A stretch of DNA of 64,000 nucleotides from Branchinecta lynchi. Lineage: Eukaryota; Arthropoda; Branchiopoda; Anostraca; Branchinectidae. Positions 45,401 to 55,000 of this stretch are shown one piece after another (positions within the stretch are counted from its first letter, which is position 1; the number at the start of each line of letters is the position of its first letter). The stretch lies in assembly GCA_023053575.1 (NCBI GenBank), contig JAKZAP010000012.1, forward strand, positions 22,556,780 to 22,620,779, read 5' to 3'. Position numbers and translations under genes: made by a program. A model generated the notes under the pieces. It did not search any database and had not been told where the DNA came from. It saw nothing but the letters and a program-made list of their open reading frames with translations.

Positions 45401-46034
45401 TTGGTTTCTGAAACGCACTTCTGGGCCGCAGAAACACACTTTACCAGTTTACGAACCAAAAAACGTCTTCAGTGGTTTCTGTCTATCAGGTAATATGTCC
45501 AAATATATATCCCCGGTCGAACTATCAGGTCAAAATCGGAAGTTAAAGTTTGAAACCATACTTACAAGTTAAAAAGAGGAGAAATAAAAGCATAACATCA
45601 AAAATCCCCCTTTGCCATTTTCGTCTTTTCTTCTTTCCTATGATCCTATCCCGGTGAAGAATAAAATCCCTACAGTGAACTAGATTTAACTGGAAAGGAT
45701 ATAATATTGATTAAACGTACGTGAACGTAAATTTGGTTAAGACTTGATTATCATATTTTTATATTCAGTTTATATTAGGCTACTCAATTGCAATATAATA
45801 TACCGATAAGTTTTTATGAGCAGGGATAAAACTCCAACTGCGGCGTCGTCACCACACGAGTACAGGTTAAATTTAAAAGTGAAGCATGTGACTAGACCCA
45901 AGAGAAGAGTTGCGTTTTTTATCGAAGTTTGAAGTTACCTTGAACCTCAAAGGTCTTTGTTGAATTACCGTTTTTGGTCGCCGGTCACAGTTCCTTCGTC
46001 CTTCTAATTCTGAGCGTCGAACTTCGTGAGCTAG
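45401..46034. other. Stretch with no recognised feature
   Basis: No gene or repeat family recognised before the nested insertions begin. Confidence 0.4.
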
Positions 46035-46077
46035 CTACAGGAGTGTTGCATGAAGCTGCCCTTACTATGGCACCGCC

Positions 46078-46403
46078 CAGTCTGGACCGCGTTCTCCTCT
46101 TCCCGGAGCGCGACTCCGGCGGTACGGGGACGCCTCTTACAATACAAAGAGCCAGCAGGCAGGGGACACCTCCTCTCTCTAGAAGACCCGTTCCGAAACC
46201 GCGAGATACTCTGGGCACAAGAGGACGGCTCGAGCGGAGTGATCCAGCGGGCCAGAGATGACTTGGGGACAAGAGGGCGGCTCGAGCGGAGGTATCCGGC
46301 GGGCAAGAGAGGATCAGCGCGCGCCGAGAGCCTCCGGAGCAGCCTCGTGGCACGACAGATTGTTAATACTGTATTCCGCATAGATTGCGGCGACGCAACT
46401 TGA
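46078..46403 (+). other. GC-rich segment with overlapping open frames, conserved in both arms
   Basis: This 330-bp segment has few stops in any frame on either strand; frames of 95-122 residues occur at 45974-46261, 46050-46403 and 45985-46353 (-). Its copy at 60693-61018 is nearly identical and open in the same frames. The frame 46050-46403 contains many Arg, Ser and Leu and has no known domain. Open frames here probably follow from base composition. Whether any is expressed is unknown. Confidence 0.35.
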
Positions 46404-46789
46404 GAAATAAGAATTGAGTTGTTTTTTTTTCTTTTTCAGGGGTCGGACGAATTAAGAAGGAAAACACTAAAGACAGAGCTTACACAATGGGGATCATACG
46501 AGTACCAACATTTGTGTCTTGTTCATTCTGTTACCGTCAAGTCGTATTGGTTGTTCCATTTTACTTAAAGCAAACCAAGCTACCTGTTTTGTCAATGACC
46601 GACTCTTTTCCTCCAAACGTGTATTCCAACTTATTTTTCAACATAACAGCAATCCACCATTTTTAGCATCATCTGTCGGGACTTCTACGATTCTGCGAAG
46701 ACAAGCTCAAACTGTTTTCAAATGAGGGGCTGCTCACTGCAGCTGTGAGCCTACATCGGATACGGGCAAGACGGAGATAGCCAACGCCG

Positions 46790-47040
46790 TTGATTTGAGG
46801 ACAGAATTTGAGTCATCGTTTAGGCGACGTTTCTCGTACCCGTTTGAGGATGCTGACCTCACTGTTTCTCGAAAATGGATTAGGTTTAAAATCGTGCATA
46901 CAACGAGAGAGCAAACATGAGGTAGCCAACGCCGTCGATTTGTTGACAGGATTTGAGTCATCGTTTAGGCGACGTTTCTCGTACCCGTTGGAGGACGCTG
47001 ACCTCACTATTGCTCGAAGATGGATTAATGTTTAAAATCA
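46790..47040 (+). repeat. ~150-bp tandem repeat, two units (left arm)
   Basis: Unit core TCATCGTTTAGGCGACGTTT then CTCGTACCCG, TGACCTCACT and GCCAACGCCGT. Units here start at about 46813 and 46963. The same array has about eight cores in the right arm and four in the middle copy. Confidence 0.75.
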
Positions 47041-47574
47041 TGAATACAGCTATAAATTTTTTCTGATTCGTATCAGTATTCAGTTACATGCTTTACGTGT
47101 CAGTTACAGTTTTAAACCTTTCTCGTTGCCGGCTCTGCACACGCGGCAATCCGTTTAATCTTTCTTTTCGTAAAAACAATTTTGGTATTACGACCGATCG
47201 ACTACGGCTCCCGGCTTTGCGTTGTACAGATTGGTATGCGTGAAGCAACCATAGGGAGGTTCGGACGATGGGTGTCAAAAGGCGGGCGGGTGGCTAGAAT
47301 AGGCTGATGACGCGGTGACATTTGTTCTGGGTGGACTTATGCAAGCGCTGTGCAAGATAATAAGGGAAATAGTGTTGTTTTGCTCTGAAGGGAAAGCATA
47401 GAATTTTTCGAAAAGCAGATATGTGTCTTAAAAACGACAACTTCACCAAAACCGAGACACGGCCGGGTGGGGTATAGAACTAAAATCTGTTCACATCTAG
47501 TTAAGAGAAATATAATCAAAATTAGACTGGTGAACAAGATCGAAGGTACCAATGGTTTGTAGGTACCAATCGGA

Positions 47575-50500
47575 GACCCGACCTGATTAACCTGGACATA
47601 GTCAAGAAACATAAAAAATAGTTTGGGAACTTCCACGCAAGCTAGGACGATGAAACTTCGCAGGCATATCAGGGACCCGACCAGACTAACTTGGAAATAG
47701 TCACTTGCCCGATCCGACCATCGTGGGGGAGGGGGCGGAATCCGGAAAATAGGGACATTCATAACTTTCGAACGGGTGATCGGATCTTAATGAAACTTGA
47801 TATCTGGAAAGATCTCGTGTCTCAGATGTCTCATTTCAAGTCCGGACCGGATCCGATGAATCTTGGGGGTGGGTCTTGAGAGGAGTGGAGGGACGGGGAA
47901 TCCGGAAAAATTTTGAAAAATTATATATTTTCAGCTTACGAACGGGTCGTCCGATCTTAACGAAACTTGATATATGGATGGACCTCATGTCTCAGACGCC
48001 GGTGACATCGGGGGGAGTTGGAAGGGGAAACCGGAAATCTTGAAAAACGCTCAGAGTGGAGAGATCCGGATGAAACTTGGTAGAAAGAACAAGCGCAAGT
48101 CCTAGATACCTGACTGACATAACCGGAACGGATCCGCTCACTTTGGGGGAGTTGGGGGGGGGAGTCCTAATTTCTAGTGATCCCGCGAGTTCGATGCTTC
48201 CTGATGTGCTAGGACAATGAAAATTGGCAAGCATGCCAAGGACCCGACCAGATTAAATAGGAAATAGCCAGTTCCCCGATCCGACCATCTGGGGGGGGTG
48301 GAGGGACGGGGAAGCCAAAATTGAGGTATTTTTAACTTGCGAACGGTTGGTCGGATCTTGATGAAAGCTGATATTTAGGATGACCTCGTGTCTCAGACGT
48401 CCCACTTTAAATCCGGACCGGATCCGATGACACTTGGGGGGGGGGAGCTGGTGGAGGGAACCGGAAATCTTGACAAACGCTTAGAGTGGAGGGATCGGGA
48501 TGAAACTTGGTGGGAAGAAAAGCACAAGTCCTAGATACGTCATTGATATAACTGGACCGGATCCGGGCACTGCGGGGGAGTTAGGGGGGGGCAGACTTCT
48601 AGTGATCCCGCGAGTCCGGCGTACTTCTTGATGTGCTAGGACGATGGAACTTTGCAGGTATGTAAGGGATCCGATCAGATTGACTTGAGAATAGTCGTTT
48701 CTCCGATCCGACCATCGTGGGGGGAGTGGATGGATGGGGAGTCCGGAATCTAGTGGCATGCATAACTTTTGAACGGGTGATCGGATCTAAATGAAACTTG
48801 TCAGTTTGAAAGAGCTATCGCCTCAGGGTGTCAAGTCTGGATCGGGTCCGATACCTGCGGGGGATGGGGAGAGGAACTAAGAAAACGTTTAAAGCAAAGG
48901 GATTGGGACGGAACTTAATTGGGAGAACATGCATTAGGCCTATATACGAAACTGACGGGGCCAGATGGTTTCGGGGCTCTGGGGGGAGGGGGCCTATAAT
49001 TTCGGTAGTCGCGAGTTAGAATAGTTCCAGATGTACTAAGAGAACGAAACTTTGCAGGCAGCATCTTGGGGGGAGCGAGGGAAGGGAAATATGGAAACTG
49101 CTGCAAATTGCGAACGAGTGGTCTGATTCGAGTGAAACTTAATGGGTGATACGAATCTATGAACTCGACATGTAAGACATGCGTTCGAACTGTATGCAAC
49201 CATGGTGGGGGGAGTTGGGGTTGGAAAAATTTTACATGCACAAAAACCAAACGGTTGGACCGAATGAGATGCAAGTTCGACAGTGCCAAGCTTGTGCGGC
49301 CTAGATTTGTTATTTGGTTTTAGGGACGGATTCAGTCAAGGTAGGGGGAGGGGGGGCAGGGTTCCGTTTTTGCCGGCTAAAATTGAATTTTACCTTACCT
49401 GCGGTTTTAATCGGCTTTTATTAATAAAAACCGATTTTTGCCGGCTAAAACTGGCTAAAATCAAACCACACTGATCTTTTTACGTATCAATCTTTACTGT
49501 TGTTTGTTCATTGTTTTCCGACTATTTTTCAACCAGGGTTGATTCCCGGACTAATTAGCTCGCCTACTCCAATCCAGAAAACCGGTTTGGGGTTGACACG
49601 AGTGAGTCATCAGGTCACGTTGCTTCCTGCGATTTATTTATACCGGGAGTTCGTACCGTATTATATTAAAGCGAGGAGGCTATTAGAAACTGCGGAGGCG
49701 ATTTGTTGTACATGCTGATACGATACGCGGATAGTAAATAGGCTACTTCAAGAATTGAGCTTGTAATTTTATGGCTTGTCCTTCTTGTTTTCTTGATAGT
49801 GTGTTACACGGCAGCTCTGTAGGGATTCTCAGCAGAAACTTGTGCATATAAATGAAGGAACCTAGCTTCAGTGCCATTTATAATAGCAGATATGACTTAG
49901 CCTACACCTATTCAGTCTTGACATTATTCTGCATCCTTCCATCCTCTCTAGGCTAACATGAACTACAATCTTTAATACATGAAAGAATTATGACAGTCTT
50001 AGAATAGCGGAGTGCTATTAAAATCACATAGTAGCAGTTTTGATTTTAGCCAGTTACTTGATTTTATCCATGCCACTTGATTTTAACGGTATCGGCAGAA
50101 ATCACCTATTAGCCGATATTAACCGGCTGGTATTTTAGCCACCCGGGAACCCTGGGGGGGGGGGGGTACTGAAAATTTGCAGATAAGCTATGCTCCGATT
50201 TCAATAAAACGTGATGGAGGGGAAGAGGGGATCAGAGGTCCAACGGGGTGTGAGGGGGGGATACCGGAATTTTCCAAAAATGATCAGATTTGAGTGAAAC
50301 TTGATAGATGGTATAAAAGCAGATGCTTTTTAGATGATCCATTTTTTAGTCCGAACCAGATTCGACCACGGTAGGGGAAGATGGAGGGAGTACGGAAATG
50401 GTGTAACACGTCTAGGGGTCGAACGAGTTGATTTATTGGGCTGAAACTTGGAAGATTGAACAGTCTCATACGAGATTATGCCGGAACTGCTCAGAAGTGG

Positions 50501-50629
50501 GTGAAACTAAATATCCTATTTCTCTTTCCGAACCGCATTTTTGGATGGCGGGTGTATTTCGAGACGTCCTCATCTACTTTCGTGTACCACCTACTCGTAT
50601 CAAGTGCCATATGAGTCGTAGCTCTTGTT
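47575..50629 (+). repeat. Family-E repeat, copy 1 of a 3-kb direct duplication
   Basis: Nearly identical to 54902-58011 at a constant offset of about 7.33 kb, differing by scattered changes, G-run lengths and a ~50-bp insertion in copy 2 near 57805. Contains repeated GATGAAACTTG(G/A)T, GATCCGAC and long G-runs. The part at 49370-50150 is AT-rich with GCCGGCTAAAA phrases. Frames such as 48915-49289 (-) are identical in both copies but come from repeat sequence. Confidence 0.82.
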
Positions 50630-50929
50630 TAGCTTTCTTTTTTCCCCGGAAAAGTAGTTCCTGAATTCGGCCGAAACCGGGAAATTGGCAGAAGTGGCAG
50701 GAAGTTTTCGTCAAAACAGAGATGGCTTATAGGGGTAAATACACATGTTGATTCAATACCTGAACTTGTTTTCCTCAGATTAACCTGTTTTTGAATTTTA
50801 ATAGTAAAAATGTTCAAGGAGTCTACTGTAGACTGGATCTGTCGAAGACAAGGCTCAATTGTCTGGATCAAATATTGGATTTTTGGGACTCCCATCGAAA
50901 CCTTTGGTCTTGTTTCTTTTTCAGGGATC

Positions 50930-52140
50930 GGACGAATTAAGAAGAAAAACACCAAAGACAGAGCTTACACAATGGGGATCATACGAGTACCAACATTTTT
51001 GTCTTGTTCATTCTGTTACCGTCAAGCCGTATTTGTTGTTCCATTTTACATAAAGCAAACAAAGCTACCTGTTTTGTCAATGACCGACTCTTTTCCTCCA
51101 AACGTGTATTCCAACTTATTTTTCAACATAACAGCAATCCACGATTTTTAGCATCATCTGTCGGGACTTCTACGATTCTGCGAAGACAAGCTCAAACTGT
51201 TTTAGTGTTGGGCGATATTCGATATCGATAACGATATATCGATATATCGGACCAAATATCGATATCGAATATCGAAACGCAAATATCGATATCGAAAACG
51301 ATATTTTTTCACTCATTATTATTGTAAATAATCCAACATAACCTACATTTACATATCCGAAATTGGAGCAATATGTTTTCCGTAATTCAGTTCTTATGTA
51401 TCCGGAGTTTGAGATGATGCAAGATGCTATTTAACGACAATTTCTTTAGTAGATTTGGGCGAAACGAGACATATCCTATAGCGAAACATACTAACGAAAT
51501 ATCGATATCGATATATCGATTATCGAATATCGAAAGTGAAAATATCGATATATCGATATATCGAAAAATCCAAATATCGCCCAACACTAAACTGTTTTCA
51601 AATGAGGAGCTGCTCACTGCAGCTGTGAGCCTACATCGGATGGATACGGGCAAGACGGAGATAGCCAACGCCGTTGAGTTGAGGACAGAATTTGAGTCGT
51701 CGTTTAGGCGACGTTTCTCGTACCCGTGGCCTCACTATTGCTCGAAAACGGGTTAGGTTTAAAATCGTGAATACAGCGATAGAGCAAAATGTGACAGACA
51801 TCGCCGTTGATTGGTTGACAGAGAATTAGATTCATCGTTTAGGCGACGTTTCTCATACCCGCTGGAGGACGCTGACTCACTGCAGCTGTGAGTCTACACC
51901 GGATAAGAGGAAAAAATTAGATAGCGAACGCCGTTGATTTGTTAACACAGAATTAGAGTCATCGTTTAGGCGACGTTTCTCGTACCCGTTTCAGACGCTG
52001 ACCTCACTATTTCTCGAAAATGGATTAGGTTTAAAATCGTGCATACAGCGAGAGAGCGAACATGAGATAGCCAACGCCGTTGATTTGTTGACAGAATTTG
52101 AGTCATCGTTTAGGCGACGTTTCTCGTACCCGTTTGAGGA
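50930..52140 (+). repeat. Partial third copy of the arm sequence
   Basis: 50930-51200 matches 46437-46725 in direct orientation (GGACGAATTAAGAAG then CAATGGGGATCATACGAG). After the nested MITE at 51203-51589, the ~150-bp repeat follows with four cores between 51690 and 52135. The GC-rich segment is missing. Confidence 0.72.
51203..51589. mobile_element. 387-bp hAT-type MITE, TIR TAGTGTTGGGCGATA, 8-bp TSD
   Basis: Ends TAGTGTTGGGCGATATTC and AAATATCGCCCAACACTA. The duplication AACTGTTT lies at 51195-51202 and 51590-51597. The empty site is visible at about 46709-46730, where the sequence runs through without interruption. The interior is full of ATCGATAT palindromes. Noncoding. Confidence 0.88.
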
Positions 52141-52149
52141 AGGTACAAA

Positions 52150-52566
52150 AATGATTGTCATACACGGATCCACCATCTCTTTACCCCTGAATCGAATATC
52201 TAATCAACTACAAATAAAGCTCTAACTTTTAACAATTTTCGGTTTTGGCCGGATTCCGGGCGAACTACTTGTCTGGGTAGAAAATTGTTGTCACATAAGT
52301 GTTCAGCATGTCTTCTTACTCCTGAATCGAACATCTAATCAGCACCAAATAAAACTTTTACTTTTAACAAACTTTCCGGTTTTGGCAGGATTCCGGGCGA
52401 ACTACTTGTCCGGCGATAAAACGGTTTTCCCCATCGTGTTTAGCATGTCTTCTTACCCAGAAATCGAACATCTAATCAACTTCAAATAAAACTTTTACTT
52501 TTGACAAACTTTCCGATTTTGGCCGGATTCCGGGCGAACTACTTTTCCGATGACAAAACATTCCAG
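52150..52566 (+). repeat. Array of the ~130-bp repeat (three units)
   Basis: Same unit as 21780-22275 (TTTTGGCCGGATTCCGGGCG, ACTACTTGTC, GTTCAGCATGTCTTCTTAC). It ends where a LINE reverse-transcriptase fragment begins. Confidence 0.7.
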
Positions 52567-54180
52567 TGGCTGAACGTCCCTATCTTAAATAACCCCATGG
52601 CGAAAGGAAGCTTTCCACTTAGAAATGCGGGATTATGAAGTCTATCCTTTCAGGTTTGTCTAAATTAATGGAGCGATGTTTTTATAATCGAGTGTATAAT
52701 TTTCTTACTTCGAAGGATTATTTTTCAAAAAATCAGTTTGGGTTTAGAAAGGGACATAGTACGCAAGATGCCATCCTGAATATGATCCAATTTATTCACG
52801 AATGTCTTGATAAAAAAATTGATTCCGGCGAGTATCTTTTTGGACCTTGAGAAGGCATTCGACACGATTTGTCGCGAAATATTGTTATATAAATTAAGCC
52901 ATTGTGGGATACGAGGACCAGCGCACGATTTTATCGCATCTTACCTAACAGGTCGATCCCAAGTAACAACTATTAATAAGACAGTTTTGGATCCATGCTT
53001 ATTGTCAAATATAAGGTTTGAAGCTAAGCTGACCATTCATTACGAAAGAAATAGAAAACCGTGATTTTCGGGGGTTTTTTTTCTTGATCAGCTAATTATC
53101 CCTCTAGGATGATGTGGATTTTATGATTTAGTTTTATTTTGTTTTTCGCTGAGGACGGTTTGCCGGAAGTGCAACCGAAATATCCGAATTTATGTTTATC
53201 CCTCGCACATCATCCTAGAGGAATAATTAGCTGATCCAGAAAAAACCCCGAAAATCACGGTTTTCTATTTCTTTTGCTTATTGTCAAATATTGGTGTCCC
53301 TCAGGGTTCAATTCTGGGACCACTGCTCTTCCTAATATACATAAATGACCTTTCATCAGCGACAGAAAACAACAGCCTGAATGTCCTTTTCGCCGATGAT
53401 ACCGGATCAACACTTGCAGGACAGTCGGAAGAGGATGTCAAAGAGAAGCACATCGTGTTTTCCCAATTGATTGTATGGCTAAAAGCTAATCGTTTGTCAT
53501 TAAATGCCGCCAAAACGAAATTTATCATTTATAGTAGAATTGGACACAAAGCAAAAGAAGTGTCGACAATAAATGATCAGGCTACAAATATCCAAATTCA
53601 AAGGGTAACTTCACTCCGGTATCTTGGTATAATTATTGATGAAAATCTATCGTATAAAGAATTATTTTTTTGATGATTTATTTTGCTTTGATACACTCCC
53701 ATCTTATGTATTCTCCCTTGATTTATTTGGCAACATTCAAATATCATGTGAAACCGATACAGACTCTTCAAAACCGGGCTCTTCGAATTTAAAAAAAATA
53801 TTTACCGTCCCCTTCTTCTTATCCTAACAAAACTGAAACTCTATATTTGTTAACTAATATTTTGCCTGTTTCAGAATTATTCACTCTACATTCTTTTTTA
53901 TTTAAGGTAAAATATGACCGGTCGGAACTACCTTCGTACTTTCGTTCGAGTAATTTTTTCCCTGAGCAACCTGACCATGCTTATGAAACCCGTCATCAAC
54001 GGAAAATGCAGCACCTTAAATTAACCACTGAGAGATCGCGGTTCTCACCATATTTTTCAATCACGGTTCATGGCATCTTTATTTACAGTATATTGATATC
54101 AATAAATCACTTCCAAATATAAAAAAGCAACTTTCATTCTATACTTACAAATAATTTCAAGAATCATCGATAAAAATAAA
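52567..54180 (+). mobile_element. LINE ORF2 fragment: reverse transcriptase to C-terminus
   Basis: In changing frames it reads ILSGLSKLMERCFYNRVYNF, FGFRKGHSTQDAIL, FLDLEKAFDTICREIL, GVPQGSILGPLLFLIYINDL, LFADDT (the catalytic F/YxDD box) and YLGIIIDENLSY. After a frameshift near 53670 come KPIQTLQNRALRI and LPSYFRSSNFF and a C-terminal end near 54120. This matches CR1/L2-like reverse transcriptases. Frameshifts near 52826 and 53670, a stop near 53785 and the 262-bp insertion at 53013-53274 make it inactive. The endonuclease part is absent. Confidence 0.8.
53013..53274. mobile_element. 262-bp foldback insertion in the LINE, 17-bp direct repeat at its borders
   Basis: TGCTTATTGTCAAATAT stands at 52996-53012 and again at 53275-53291; removing the insert and one copy restores the reverse-transcriptase reading (LLSN then IGVPQGS). 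Inside, GAAATAGAAAACCGTGATTT begins a ~62-base arm that is inverted at the right end. The left 31 bases are outside the palindrome. A 17-base duplication is long for a DNA transposon and suits retroposition; the class is not known. Confidence 0.72.
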
Positions 54181-54284
54181 AAAATTAAAGTAAATTTTTA
54201 TTTGTTTGTTGTTGATATGTTTTGGTTGTGGTCCATATTAGTTGCCGGCCATCGGTAACCCTCGCTTGCGCATTGGGTATTTTT

Positions 54285-54440
54285 ATGGCACTTGCCCTTC
54301 GGCCAAGTGCCATATAGCGGTTGTAATTTCTGTCCGTCAGTCGGTCCCGGTTTTGCTAGTTCGGGCACTTCCAGATAAGCTAGGACGATGAAACTTGGCA
54401 GGCGTATCAGGGACCGGACCAGATCAACTTACAATTAATC
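54285..54440 (+). repeat. Left end of a family-E repeat with a stem-loop
   Basis: GGCACTTGCCCTTCGGCCAA then GTGCC forms a small hairpin at 54292-54316. It is followed by CTGTCCGTCAGTCGGTCC and GATGAAACTTGGCAGG. It is the same end as seen inverted at 42400-42450 and 8140-8215. Confidence 0.55.
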
Positions 54441-54534
54441 ATTTCCCCAATCCGGCTTTCCCCGGATCCGGGAGTCCCGAAAATATAAAGTAAAAGTGGA
54501 GCGAAACGTAGCAAAAAAAGGCGCTGCCCGAATG

Positions 54535-54603
54535 CGGTAGCGAACCACGAACCTCCGAGTTGTAAAGCGACCACTCTACCAACTGAGCCAAGACTCCGTG
54601 TAT
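54535..54603 (-). ncRNA. tRNA-like segment (probably a tRNA-derived relic)
   Basis: On the - strand the sequence has an A-box-like GGCTCAGTTGGTAGAGTGG and a B-box-like GGTTCGTGGTTCGCTACC at the right spacing. The anticodon arm is poorly paired and the acceptor stem is not convincing, so it is not called a functional tRNA. It may be part of a SINE or of the surrounding repeat. Confidence 0.4.
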
Positions 54604-54661
54604 GAGAGAGCGAATGCGGGACTATGCAGAAAGTAGATAATCTAAACAAATTACATCAAGT

Positions 54662-55000
54662 CAGGAATATTGGATGTATTAGGGAGCGAATGCGGAAGTA
54701 TGTATTGTTAAAAGATTGAATCGGGGACCCGACCTGATTAACCTGGACATAGTCAAGAAACATAAATAATAGTTTGGGCACTTCCACGCAAGCTAGGACG
54801 ATGAAACTTCGCAGGCATACCCGGATATTGGATGTATTAGGGATATTAGATGTATTAGGGAGCGAATGCGGAAGTATGTATTGTAAAAAGATTGAATCGG
54901 GGACCCGACCTGATTAACCTGGACATAGTCAAGAAACATAAATAATAGTTTGGGCACTTCCACGCAAGCTAGGACGATGAAACTTCGCAGGCATACCCGA
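54662..55000 (+). repeat. Tandem duplication of ~170 bp
   Basis: The phrase GGATATTGGATGTATTAGGG starts near 54662 (changed) and 54830; each is followed by AGCGAATGCGGAAGTATGTA and ACCTGATTAACCTGGACATAG. It lies directly before the second 3-kb copy. Confidence 0.65.

Larger units (their letters stand above)
46078..47550 (+). repeat. Left inverted arm of the 14.9-kb element
   Basis: Order: GC-rich segment (46078-46400), T-rich tract ending CTTTTTCAG (46431-46439), a conserved segment starting GGTCGGACGAATTAAGAAGG, two units of the ~150-bp repeat (46790-47040), then a unique part ending GGTACCAATGG near 47555. The right arm has the same order on the other strand. Confidence 0.78.

Noticed and set aside
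48915..49289. 124-residue - strand frame, identical in two places (also 56270-56620)
   Set aside because: It is repeated only because the DNA is duplicated; proline/histidine-rich composition comes from G-runs and repeat phrases, and no domain is seen.
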